DNA from: Macrolepiota albuminosa
Taxonomy: Eukaryota > Basidiomycota > Agaricomycetes > Agaricales > Agaricaceae
Reading direction: 5' to 3'
DNA: 64,000 nucleotides
Assembly (NCBI GenBank): GCA_027475525.1
Contig: JAMWFC010000029.1
Span: 310,001 to 374,000 of the forward strand
The notes beneath the pieces were generated by a model. It saw only the letters and a list, made by a program, of their open reading frames with translations. It did no database searches and had not been told where the DNA came from. The first letter of the stretch is position 1. Each line of letters opens with the position of its first letter. Shown here piece by piece: positions 43,583 to 56,280 of the stretch. The position numbers and the translations under genes were made by a program.

Positions 43583-46100
43583 ATGAACACCTCTGACTAT
43601 GTGATCGTAGGCGCTGGCCTTTGCGGAAACGTTGTGGCGGCAAGACTATCGGAAAACCCAGATATCAATGTCACAGTCTTAGAAGCTGGTTCTGGCCCCT
43701 TTCATGACAAGAATATCGATATTCCAGGTAGACTCATGGACCAGCATACCTTATCGGATGGTTTTAATGCATGCACCAGGATATCTCGTGCACAATCTTG
43801 GTAATCCTGAGAAGGATTGGACCTTCTTTAGTTCTCCTCAGATGAATCTAGGTGGTCGCTCCGTGTTTCTGCCCAGGTGATGGTAGATTCTTGAATTCCA
43901 AATAACTTGTCAACTGAAACTTTCTGCCAGGGGAAAAGGCATTGGAGGCTCAACATTGGCATGTTATTTGACATCTTGAAGTTCATCTCTGTTCACATAT
44001 ATTCCAGTTGAACTTTATGGAATATAGCCGGTACGTATAATGGAACCAGCACTCAGAAAGATATGATCTTTTTTTCCGATAAGGGCCCCATCTATTGAAT
44101 ATGACTGTGTGCACAGACCATCTGATACAATGCCTGAAACTGACTTTACTCACCAGCGTTGCAAGATCTCGGCGCTACCGGTTGGAACTGGAACAATCTC
44201 CTCCCATACTTCAGAAAAGTATTTAAAAGTTCATTCTGTGATTCATTTCATTAACTTCACCCTCAGGCAGAGACTTTAAACTGCATTGAAGAAGATTCCA
44301 CTAACTACGGCATGAAATTCGATAAAGAATATCACGGAACGTCCGGACCTTTGCAGGTATCGGTTCCCCACTATCTTGATGACGTTGCTTTGCCCTGGAT
44401 TGAAACCCTCAAATCACTCGGTGTCCAAACTAATAATGATGCAGTGACTAATGCCTATCGATTCCTTGTTTTCCTAACTTGATGTTGGACGGTTTTATCC
44501 AGAGTGACGGTGACAACACTGGGACCTGGATCTCAACCCGCTCATATGATAGTCGATCTATCAGAAGCTCAGCAGCGAGTGTATGCGAAAATGATTATTC
44601 ACATGTCAGATCTAACAGGTAATTAGGCATACTATGAGCCCAACCAATTACGCACAAATTTGAAGGTGATAACTGGAGCTCTTGTAACCAAGATCCTCAC
44701 ATCTGGCGAGGACAAAGTTGTGGCCGACGGAGTCGAATATGTCAAAGATGGTGTCTTAGAGACTCTCCACGCGACTAGAGAAGTTATTTTGTGTTGTGGC
44801 AGCTACAAGACACCTCAGCTCTTGGAGCTGTCTGGTCAGTCATCCGCACCAAGATTTTGTCTGCTCATTCACTGTCATCTCAAGGTATTGGAGATCCCAA
44901 AGTCTTGAATAAGTTTGGTATCAAGGTTGTCATTAGTTTGCCTGGAGTTGGCAAGAATCTTCGTTACGTCTATATAGTTTCTTGATATCTTGTTCCAATG
45001 CTGACATGCTTTGCAGAAGTAATTTCACTTTGCCAAAAGATTTCTTTGTGAATAACACATTCATCCAGGATCATGTTACTGCCGCCTTCACAGCAGAACT
45101 CACCCCTGGACATGAGACGTGGGCGAAGATGTCTGATCCACAATTTGCTTTACAGCAAGAAGAAATATTGTGAGGAACAATGTTTGCGTCACTTGTGAAA
45201 CAATATCTTAGTTGCTTGTAGCAATGCGACAGGTGGTGGAATGCTGAGCAGTATACCATCAGCCTTTGCTGCCTTGCCTCTCAAGGACTTTGACAAAGAT
45301 GGGTCGATTGCAAGCCTTATAGACAAAGAAAAGGCAACGGTTACGTCCAAAGTCCAGAAGCAGTGGGCACTCAATGACAAGGTTCCTTTTCTTCAGTGAG
45401 TTTTTTCTTTCTACGGCTCAATCGCAATTTCACATTACTCACTAGAATCACTGGATTCGATCGGTTCTTACCGGGAACCTTGAAAGAACCAAAGGCTGGC
45501 ATTGATTATATGACAACTACAATGATCCTTCTCCATCCTTTCAGCTATGGATCAGTGCACATCGTTTCCAATGATCCAAATATACAACCTGAGATTAATC
45601 CCAATTACTTGGATAGTCCAGTAGATGTTATGATTCTTGTGGAAGCGTACAAGCTTGCTAGGAGAATTTACAGCACAGCGCCCCTCAAACATCACATCAT
45701 TAACGAGGTTAATCCTGGAGCACGTACACAGACTGATGAAGAGATTATCGAATACATGAAACAGACTCTAGACAGCACCTACCATCCCATTGGCACATCC
45801 AGCATGTTACCTCAGAAGGACCAAGGGGTTGTTGATTCTAGATTGAAGGTGTATGGGACTAAGAACCTTCGTGTGGTAAATGGTTTCTCTTTGAATCAGA
45901 TATACGATTGACTCAATCAATTGAGGTTGACGCTTCTATCATACCCGTCCTCATCTCTGCTCACCTCCAAGGAACCCTTTATGCTATTTCTGAAAAGGTG
46001 GCGTTGCTTTCACCTGTACCCTAGGTTTATCTCTTAAACAACAACCATTCAGGCTGCGGATATTATTAAGGAGGATGCGAAAGAGTGTGATCGAGTATAG
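43583..46100 (+). CDS. GMC-family FAD-dependent oxidoreductase
   Basis: A flavin alcohol/aldehyde oxidoreductase of the glucose-methanol-choline family. The FAD-binding start is [16 protein letters not shown] (residues 7-22) with VLEAGSG after it. Exon 1 (43,583-43,727) splices to [32 protein letters not shown] gives the first GMC signature across two introns. [17 protein letters not shown] is the second signature. The C-terminal catalytic region has [13 protein letters not shown] and, after two more introns, [20 protein letters not shown], ending at a TAG at 46,098-46,100. About 13 exons are needed and all joins examined keep phase. The Rossmann motif lies at residue 9, so there is no signal peptide on this start. 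That points to an intracellular enzyme rather than a secreted aryl-alcohol oxidase. Substrate is unknown. It begins only about 0.6 kb from the transposon block. Confidence 0.88.
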
Positions 46101-49100
46101 CTATAAACATATGCTTGCATCAATTCACAGATCTTGAGGACGGTTTAAAGTTTGGATCTATATAATTCGTTACTCTATTGCTTTGCGTCAGGTGTTTTGA
46201 CTAAATTTTCTGCTCGAGCCAGAGATTTACGGTACATAGAGCCCGCTGATAAGAAACCAGACCAGTACTTGTTAAACGATGAAGCTAAAATCTCGAGAGG
46301 TGGTGATTATTGCCAGTCCAATCAGGAAAATAGTCAGAGGATAGAACACAAAGTGCTCATTTTAGTCCCTATATATTACAAGCGATCTACAGTACAGTCG
46401 TTGCAAATAAACGTTGGCTCACCCTCAGTCTGTGATATAATCGGCTTAGGGTGCCCGTTTAGTGTTACGAGACTTATATATATTTATTTTGTCCATTGCC
46501 CTTCATTGTGCGTATCTTGACAATGGAGTAAATGGGGGATATGATAATGTGATATCATAAAAGTGTTCAAGATGGTAAGGTACACTTCAGGTGTCCCTGT
46601 GAGGTCAAGAACAGAATTGTTGAGTCTTATGATTAACCTCTAATGACGTATAATATCGTCATATAGCATGTTTTTCATAGATACGAGGTAAGCTAGAGAG
46701 AGATTATTCACAACTTCACAGCACTTCCATCAACGATACTCACTAGTATTGAACAGAAGTTCCGGTAATCAGAAACAATTACAGAAGTTGGATACTTGGA
46801 CATTCCATTTCCATGACATGATTGGTAATCAGGAGAGGACCAAGAGTCATAAAGACTCATCCTTCACTGGTACACATCGACTGGTCGACCAGGAGTAAGG
46901 AAAGTCTCCGGGGTGCGACAGAGGTCTGTGAAACTATCTCAAGTCAGACAAGCTCTTGTTTCCGTGGGAGTGTTCTTGTAATTGCGTGTAACGACACAGA
47001 GCATCATCGACCGCGAAAGGCTTGTGGACTTGTGGTTTCCGAGGGGCTTAAACACTTTCTTCAAAGTCTGGAGCTAAGCATACAAGTAGATTTAGCTTTC
47101 GCCTGCGAGGCTTCAAATTAGAAGATGGATTGACACATGTTCGTTTTTCCGCGTGGAACGCAAGCGACATTGGAGCATGTGAGCTGTAATGTAAAACTTT
47201 AAGAAGACCTGTAGGGACTATCAGAGGGGCGGCCTGAATTATTGTAGAAGTAACACACGTCAGCATCTCGAGTGCAACTTGAATATAAACGCACCCCGTT
47301 TGCGATGTTCTGGGGTACGGATGCAAGCCAGGACTCGTGTCCCGGTCAAGGATAGCCACTTCTCACCCGAGATCTGTTGAGTGCCGTCTTCTCTTAAACG
47401 GCCGGATATTATCCAAAAGATTTGCAAACTTGAGAAGCAGAAACTTCGCCGGTTCATCTCCACTGAACGTGTGAAGATCCACAACGAAAAAGACAACAAA
47501 AAAGAGATCAATCAGTTCCTGAGAAGAACGTGCACATTGACCAATGATTGCAGTAATAATAGAGGAGGAAGAGATCGGACTGAGATTGACCAGGTCCCAA
47601 TCATTGTATCTTAGATGCAGGCTCCTGTACACTCCATGGAATTGGAGAAGGTCGAGCAATGCACGTTGAGGCATGCATATGAATAGATCTTAAGAACATC
47701 ACGGTCGTATCGGCCACGCTAAGGAGGGACTCCCGATGATCGTCTCGTGAGTGGATTACAAACCTCAATGGTCAATCTCTGCATGTAGACAACTGTGAAT
47801 TTGACCTCGAGCTAAAACCAGCATAGGAGCCATGAAGCCAGAGAAAACACTGCCGTCAGTTGTGAGTTATATTCTGTTGATACTCCTGTTGATTGCTGAT
47901 TTAGATAGCATAGGTAGTGTCATGATCAGATATTTTCGATATATTCACTTATTTATTTATTTTTTGTGTTTTACATATCTTTCCCTATTTTACCCTATTC
48001 TACCCCCTAGTTCACGAAGTATCGGTTCTCCTTTAGTTCCCCTTTAAACTATGACGTTCTATGACGATTAAACCCCTTTAGTTATCACAAGGACAATTTC
48101 CATTCGCATATGATTATTAGAAGAAATAGTATAAAAGCCCAATGTATTCGGTAGATAACTCTAACTTGGTTATTGTTGGTTTTCTGATTTGTTTACAAGT
48201 CGAATCTTGACAGGTAGACTGTGGAGCGGGCAGATAGTCAAGCGGCGAGTAACGGTCACGGTCACGGTCACGGTCACAGAGAACTCTTTCAACCATGATG
48301 CAGCTTGAGGGAACCCCGACAAACTATATAACTCTCTTGCAACGTGATTTTTAGCTCGACGGTCTTTTTAATGGAACTATGGCTGTACTGTGAGTTGAAA
48401 TTGAGTTGGCCAATCTGTGAATTGAACGATTATAATCACGTGATCTGATTAGATTTTGATGTGAAAATTTTGTTTATACACTGAGTTGCACGAACCCATT
48501 GGACGGACAAGAGCACGCGGTATCATCCTCTCTTGATTGTGGGGCCAAATATGCTTCATAGTTTGTTTCACGATCATCCTTGTGTGGCATGACCCCTGTG
48601 GATCGGGACGAAACTACACTGTTCACTGTTCAGCGCTCAGCCGCGATGCTCAAACGCTCGATTTCTTGATTACGGATTTGCTTCCACCTTTCAGCTCCAA
48701 AGCATTCATCTCGACTGCGTGTTCAGCGGTCCTGTACAAGCGCTGTAACTCTTTACATCTTTAGCCTCTTGCTTCGTCCTCCATCTTTGTATACACAAAC
48801 TGCGGTCGACCTCCAATCAGTACATCAATTCAGGCTCCTACAAACATCGATGCATTGAAATTTCACTGTCAAAATCGACCTAGAAACTCCACGCGCATAT
48901 GGAACTCCACTTTTGAATGCTATGTTGTTTCTTTGGACCCTTCGTTCTCTGATATCTGTGCACACTTCTCCGCGGCTGTTCCACCGAATGTCGAAAAAAT
49001 CAGGAAGAAACTCTAATGAATTGAGTGTATGCCTTGTAAATCAGCCTATCATGCCATAGAATTTTGTCAAATTTCAGACTGCTTAAGAACCAGGTAATTA

Positions 49101-51183
49101 ATGCATTGTTTATTCATATATGTATAGATATAGCGCGTCGGCGACCAAAGTATGAGATTTGAACACTCAGGGATGGCCAACTAATTTCAAATTTCCGTGT
49201 TCGCAGGAATAAAGAACAAAACTGCTTGTCAATATACACCCAGGATGACTATGGAATGAGCGGGGAAGGTACACGGTCCGATATTCCTGAATGAACAGGA
49301 AAAGTCAAGACAAGATTTCCCTCCGATCACCAATCGAAGTTTTAAGAGCCGCGTGTTGCCCACGAGCAATATAGTATGCCCCTGACGGATATGTAGGTTT
49401 CCGTCAGGAAGAGTCGGACCGACACCTCGTGGAGGCCAGTCTGCAAAATATCGATAGTGCGGAGGTTCTTCTCAATTCAACTGCCGCTCGAATTTCTGAG
49501 AGAGAGCGCTTACCATACTCTTTTTGTCGAGTTGGCGATACACGATGTCTGTCAGGGTCGCGCATCGAGAACGACAAGTGCCGATCATCTTTGCAGTTTC
49601 TTACGACGTTCTTCGTCGGCAGAGACTCTACAAGTAGTCAATTTAGAGCGTTAGCAGAGCAGAACAGTGCTCAAAGCACTTGTTCCAGAAAGCTTGTAAG
49701 GATACGTCATCGGTCAAGATGCCCGGTGCTTTTAAAGTACTTGTATCTCTTTATCTGATAGACTCCGTACGGTTGCCCCTCCGCCAATTATCGAGACCTC
49801 GACTCAGTAGCCAATTCGGGCTTGACATCTGGCCTCTTGTTATTGTTACGAGAAGGGGTTGGCGGTGTATTCTTGGTAAACATAGGGTTAATCCCGACTG
49901 TACGAGATTGAAGGGGTCGAGTGATGGGCTACCCCTAGCTTGATTTAGTTTAGGTCAGGTTGCTTCTGGGAAGTGCCGTTTGACATCTCCGTCTGTGAGA
50001 GAACCAGGAAATAAGACATACATGCATGAACTGTATGTCTTGTACTATCATCCTGTTGAATGCAGGGTTTGCGATGACGTAACCGAGCCCATTCAGTAAG
50101 CGCGTGGTTACCCATAACAAGGTCTGTACTTGTCAGTCCTTCATACTTCCTGCTCAATGGAAGTCGTTCTCTGAGACTTACTCCTTGCTCCTGATCACAG
50201 CAATCATTCGCACTGAATTCACACTGATTTTTCCTTGTTCGACAATTGAATCACCCCTCTTACTATGTGTACTTTGATCAACTTTCAGTCATCACTGGCA
50301 ACGCGATCCCTCAATATGTGACTCATGATGACCAGGTGCACTTCGAGGCACTATAATTGGCCTTTGTATTGCTTCTGCGCTCCGGGTCAGGGTAGACAGC
50401 GGCGTTGGCTTCATTCCCGCTCTTAATGCCGAAAAGGTCGAGGTTCCTAAAAAAATGTCAGGCGTTGAACGCCGCGAATTCTTACGTATCTGTTGCTCAG
50501 GGCGAACGTCTCTTCGAGGATCTGGAGTCACAAATCACTTGGAGGAGAGTGTAGACATACCCAGAAATGACGCTCGATGGCAACAACCACTAGTCGACAA
50601 GCAAGAAGAGGATATTATCCTATTATCTCTACTGGACTTTTGAGTCTCCGCCAGAGCGTATACCATGAGAGGTTTGTGCCACGGTATTGTTGCAGCCATT
50701 CCTCGGGAGAAGGAGTGTCCAAGGTACCCTGCGATATCAATGCTATTAGACGCATAATCTCACAGTTTTCGGCCTCGAGGCTCATACTCCCGTGGTCATA
50801 GGGGCTACCAGTGGAGAAATCAGTGACACAACCGAACTGTGGACATCCAAATTCTTTGAAGTGCGGAAAATCGATCACGATCAGGTCCAAGTAAGGTTCA
50901 TCGACTCAAACCCCCAACGATGATTTGTATGGTAAATTCACCCCGAGATCATGGTACCAGAGCCAACAGGTTACAGCATTTCTTGACACACGCGAGCGAC
51001 GGCCTGCGCGGCGATCAAAGTTTGAATCTAGATCATTCCAATTGGGGAAGGAACCTTTTATGATAGCGCACGTCGACTCCCTTGCCATGTTCGTGGCCTA
51101 TGTAAAGGCCGTATCCTCAACTTCACATTCCCTAGTCTCCCTTGTCTCCACCTTCTCATTAGGCCCGGTCCCAAATTTCCACT
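46101..51183. other. Five-kilobase gene-poor region
   Basis: No gene is supported. Frames at 46,152-46,520, 46,822-47,121, 47,363-47,674 (-), 47,832-48,047, 49,429-49,758 and 50,455-50,643 were read and show no domains or splice partners. CG is present at a normal-looking level. A four-unit CGGTCA repeat lies at 48,253. The last few hundred bases should be the promoter of F-box gene B. Confidence 0.5.
48253..48276. repeat. CGGTCA microsatellite, four units
   Basis: Four perfect head-to-tail copies of CGGTCA. No functional context is visible. Confidence 0.9.
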
Positions 51184-53591
51184 ATGTCTTTAGACAAACA
51201 GTGCCATCTCACCACGATTCCCCTTGAGATTCTTCACCATATTGCCGTGGACCTAACGAAACTGACGCCTATTGGTCCAGCCGTCCAGTTTATCCCACTC
51301 ATGCAAACCTGCTCGACGCTCAATGCACGCCTTTCTCCGGAGTACAATCCAAACCTCCTTGGTGCGATTTATCGCCATAAGCTAGATTCCGCAGCCGTCG
51401 AGCGGCGATTGGGTCGACCCTCATCCATGCAATGGGCGGCATGGGGAACGAGGGCCTTTGAAGCCATGCGCTTTTTCAGAAGGGAAGTCGTGAAGTATGA
51501 TGATGATTTTGACGAGATGTTGCTGGAGGCACTTCGAGTCGGTGTGATGCTTATGCTCGATGACGACGGGAAGAATGCCTGTCAAATGCTTCTATGGGCC
51601 CGTGCGGATGTCTTCGTACAACGGCTGGTCATGACGCGGCTGTATGAACGCTCTGAAGAGAACCAGGGTTGGCCACTGGAGACGCCCTTGATTGCCTACG
51701 CGCTCCAGCTCATGTGGTTACTGACATCCGAAGGCAAGGTCTTCTTGGCATTGCGCGATGCCTTCTAACTTTAACCTCCAGAATCTCTTCTGTCCGAACC
51801 GCCGACCGTCAGATCTCAGCTTCAGCAACTCCTGCTCCCGTTCGTCTACTGTCCTTTCCGTTATCCCTCAACTCCTTTCCCTCCCAATCATTATATCGTC
51901 CCTCCTCTCCTGCCCCCGCCCTTACTTGCTCCGACGACCATTCCGACAGCTCATGGCCCTTATCCGCTGACTCCAGAATCCTTGTCTTCCTTGTTTCAGC
52001 TACCCAATGGTCAACAAGTTCAACTTGCCCCGCCACCTCCTGCGCTCATGGCCAAGCTGCTTTATCTTGCGCGAGAGGAAGTGAGTCCACTCCCGATTGC
52101 ACCACACTTGTTCCGCACTCGTGCGGATAGGGAGGCCACGGGTGACTTTTCCATCGGTCCTGTCCGAGAGGACGTTGAAGAGGCTAACTGGGCATACATC
52201 GCGCGGCCGCCGTTGGGGACAGGACTCCGTTCGCGGGACGGCGTGCGCAAGGTCAACCCAGACTGGGGTGGGTTAGAATGGCGCACACGTTCATTCGACA
52301 GTAACGGCGACGACCACCAGTACCCTCAACGCCCAGAGGGCATGAGGTTCCCTGGTTTTCAGGTTTTGCCGCCCATACCCAGGTGGGCAGGCAGGATGCC
52401 TCTGTCGGACGATGAGAAGAGCATGAAGTGGGACATGGACTTCTCCAGGATGCGGGCATGGGCTGACCTTGGCAACGATATGGTGAAGAAGCCGTTTGAA
52501 GGTGGCGTGTACGAGCTGGGTACGGCTGACGGGTTATGGGCGGGAAGATTATTGGTACGTGTGCGTCCTTTCGTGATCCTGGGACAATGCTAAAGTTTGT
52601 CTTAGATCTCAAATCTAGAAGAGCAGCAAAGGCTTGTTGCAAACCCGATGCATCCCTCTAATGAAGAGTTCAATGTTGATACGCTCCATGGGTATCATCA
52701 ATTAGCTTTCACGCGCATGCGCGAAGTACACGGCGTACACGGCGAGGTAACCCCTCTTGCAGGACACGGTCCCACAGTGGTAGCCGACGACCAGGGGGAT
52801 GGGGATTCTGTCTCTGATGACGAAAGTGAGGAGGAGGAAGAGGTGGAGGAGGAGGAGGACGATGAGAAAGAAGAAGAACCCTTTGCCCTCGGCCTATACA
52901 CTAATCACGATGGTATGAATAATGCCTGGTTCGCGGGACGTCCACACGTTACACCTCGCTTTGGCCAGGTTCCAGGTGTGGTTCATATCAGTGTGGACGG
53001 CATATCCGCGGTAGGGAATTATCGCGCCAATACGCAGTTCACTAGTCGTTGGACGGGTGGAACAAGGCTAGGCAATGATGCTCCTTCGCCGCTCAAACGA
53101 CTCTCTCGCTCCAGTGGAGAAGATAGATATCCACACGATGCGTCGACGTGCTCTCGGTGCAAGGATGATGAGGTGTTTGCGCAGAGAGTTAAAACGGCTG
53201 CAGGACAGCGAGGAGAGGATCTATACGCACTTCTCGAGGCGCAGCGCGTGAGGGGGTGGTGCAATGGCGTAAAAGAAATTGTCATCGTCGGAGAGGTCAG
53301 TCACTCATTCTTCTTTTTCGCCGGCCCTTTCATATAGGCTCACACTGCATATAGACTGATCATGTTCATGGCGCGGCGTTCCACCACTGGGAGCTTGAAG
53401 GACGTGTACGTCCCTCAGACGGCCTCTTTCTTGCCTTGAGATACCCTAGGGAAGCACTGATGGGCACTATGTTGTTCTGGGGGTATTTCGTTGGGGCAGA
53501 ATCTTTGGTTGGAAACTGGCGTGTTGGGGGGACAGATCTCTCTGCGCCGGCGTGGGAGGGAACGTTTGTTTGGGGAAGGAGAAGCGATTAA
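51184..53591 (+). CDS. F-box-like domain protein, paralogue B
   Basis: A paralogue of 12265-14746. Exons 51184-51733, 51782-52554, 52606-53295 and 53355-53591 total 2250 nt, or 749 aa. Shared blocks are LTTIPLEILHHIAVDL and PLMQTCSTLN (F-box-like), MLDDDGKNACQMLLWARADV, QQLLLPFVYCPFRY, FRTRAD, the CxxC pair (TCSRCKDDE) and KEIVIVGE. The C-terminus has VGNWRVGGTD and WEGTFVWGRRSD. Unlike A it carries a long acidic run (DESEEEEEVEEEEDDEKEEE) near residue 500. The first intron appears to use a GC donor (GAAG|GCAAGG). That join keeps ESLLSEPPTV, which aligns with A. A GT donor five bases on (51,739) with a later acceptor (about 51,827) also keeps phase but would delete those conserved residues. 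Presumed role: substrate adaptor of an SCF ligase, by family inference. Confidence 0.87.
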
Positions 53592-56280
53592 GACATGTCG
53601 TTTTTGCTGAGTGTTTTCTGCTCTTTGTTTCCTTGCTGCCGTTATCGTTCGCATATAATGATCCTCGCTTGGATATGTTTTTTTGCTTTCATGATACGTG
53701 GATCGATTGACACGATACCTATATTATTTCAATACAGATGGACATGTTCATAATCTCATGCCTCTTTTCTGTTTCACTTGTAGGATGCTGTAGTTATATT
53801 TGGTAACCGCCAAAAAGTTCATTACACGCGATTATATATCTTTCCTGGAACAATGTACTATTATCCATTTACTATTGCTAAGTAGAAGTCGATTATGATA
53901 ATGAAGAGATATGGATCTTTCACAGAAAGAAAAAAAAATTGACTTGTGATAACTTGAAATCAGCGCGTCGTGCTAGCTGTGCGTCCGAGACACGCAGTTT
54001 GAACGCGAAGGTCAAAATGTTGCATAAGCGCGGCGCCACACCGGTAAACTGATGCACACCATATAGGCCGCCATTTCCGTGTCGGGAACTTGTTGAGAGT
54101 TCGGCCAAGATAGATTCACCGTATGTAAACGACCCTATTCCAGTGACCAAAGTCCGCTGATCGAAATTTAGGCAACTCAAAGTCGGCCCGTTGAAAACGA
54201 CCGTGATTATAACTTTCAGGGTTGCCGTGAGTGGATGAAGCCGAAAGGCGCGGTGTCAGTGGTTGGAGACTATGCTGCGATAAACTGGGCAGTCAGAGCG
54301 AAGCTCGTGCCATGTGTGTCTCAGACTTTCAGACGTACATTGTCCATCCTTCCCAATAGCCGTATAAGACTTAAGGGCTGATTTGCATCTTTTGTCATAT
54401 GATATGTTTACCCGTAACCGGAATGTAAATCGATACATAGGCACAGGCGCCCGGGATATAAATTGATGTAATGATGGCTACTGGTAGTTATGATGATGTA
54501 GCGGAGTCCATCGACGTCACAGGTGGTAGGAATGATACCCCATAGTGTCGCAATTAACTGTCTATTTTCAGAATTCCAATCAATGGTCTGCATTTTATGA
54601 CTAGCGATGACTGTCTCATGAATGAAAGATTATTTGAGGGTCAGTTGTAAACCCCGCCTCAGATGATTTCCAGGGTCCTACATAGCAACCAGCACATCGG
54701 ACGAACTATCCAGTCATGAACGGAGGGCTCACGGTGTCCATAGGAAAAAATTAGCCATGGTCTCGCAATACACATCGACCGGTAATCAAGATGATATATG
54801 TATGCGGCGCCGCCACACACACTCACTCACTCACTGATTGAATTAAGATATCCTTGTTATGTTCATACGATATCGTAATTGTATCGAACCGGGCGGCATA
54901 GAGACGCCAGGGGCGTCGGCTTTTGCCACCTCAAACGCTACTCCAAAAAAAAGTAATTGTATCTAACTAAGGGACGTTACTAGTGCGTCACCACTCTTAA
55001 GGTAAGGTCAGATGTGTGTATACATGAAGTACCGAGACCTTTTTCGTAGGATGTTGTTGGACCTAGACACAGAAAGGAAACGAAGGAGCCTGATGCATGT
55101 CGCGGACAAAGAGTAACTGAACACAAAGTCCGAAAACCGATCAAAGAACCCAGGTCAACAAGGTCAACAGATCTTACAAATTCCGAGGACGGAACGGCCA
55201 TCACAACTAATGAAAGTGAACATATCAAGATCAGGTTTGAACCTACCATTCTGAATTTTCAGAGACTAAGATTTCGAAGTGGAAATTGCCAACGCCAGGA
55301 GCTATCTTATCCTTGTCAGTCCTGCTGGCCAGGAGAATTCTTTGCGGGTTCAAAGTTGTGTCAAGGATATCTGTAACTTTTGAAGATACTGTAACTGTAA
55401 GGTGAGCTTCGGACAGTCAAAAAGATATGATCAATCTTATCTTCTGAATTTCGCTATGGTGATTAGATGAACGTCCGTTGTCGGGTCCGAAAAAAGCTCA
55501 AAACAACTGCTGTGTGAGGATGAAAAGAACAGGTAAGATAGGCCATTCCCAGAGAAACAGTTGAAACGACCTGTTCATCCCATGTTAATATCAAACAGGC
55601 TACCGAAGCGGCTTCAATTCCTCTTTGATGAAACGATGACGGATTCGGTGAGCAATCTTGGTGTATAGCGAAAAACTATTGGAAGAGTGAGCAAGATCAG
55701 TATGACTCGATGATGTCGAGAGGTACAGGAGAGATGCACAAAAAGAAATCATGAGACATTTCGGCCCCCTCCGCTCAGCGCTCAGCGCTCAGCTATGATT
55801 ACCGCGTTTGCTACTGACCTTATCTGCTCTCCGGCCCGGAGATCCATGTCCAGATTTGCGGAGTGTGGAATTGTGATCCGCGACGCGTGCTTCTTGCGGC
55901 TTGTTGCGGATCTGAATCCACACTCAAGCACGAAGAAACTGCTACTTGCTACTTCAAACAGCACATGGTCCTGCAGATGTACGAAACAACGTGAATCTCC
56001 TCAATCCTAAAATGTTTAGCGAAAGCCGTTTTCTCAAGCTCTCAAGCTTCGGCCCAGATGTTTCCACGTCAGAAGGGCTCGGCATACGGCTGATGGCATG
56101 CTAAAATGTACAAGCGAACATCACGGTGTAAAGCGGGCTCCAATTCTTTGCGTTTAAAGCGGGGTCAAATGACTGCAAGGTTGTCTAAGGTCCCTTCACT
56201 CCTTTCTTATGCCGCAGAAATCCAGTATCAGGAGCGTTTCACTGATCTTCGCGTAGGTGGAAGTACTGTCTTTTAATGAA
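53592..56280. other. Gene-poor region upstream of the MFS gene
   Basis: No gene is supported in this 2.7-kb stretch. Frames at 53,920-54,180 (-), 54,980-55,249 (-) and 55,782-56,010 have no recognisable features. Two or three GCTCAGC words stand in tandem near 55,775. An upstream exon of the MFS gene may lie near 56,209, where an ATG opens a short frame. Confidence 0.45.

Noticed and set aside
46822..47674. Overlapping frames on both strands as a small gene
   Set aside because: Neither strand shows conserved motifs or in-phase splice sites; left as intergenic.
48253..48276. CGGTCA repeat as a telomeric or CRISPR-like array
   Set aside because: There are only four units, no spacers, and no match to the fungal TTAGGG telomere repeat.
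52698..52901. Serine-rich minus-strand frame
   Set aside because: It is the complement of the Glu/Asp run in F-box gene B; GAG/GAA codons read as Ser-rich on the other strand.
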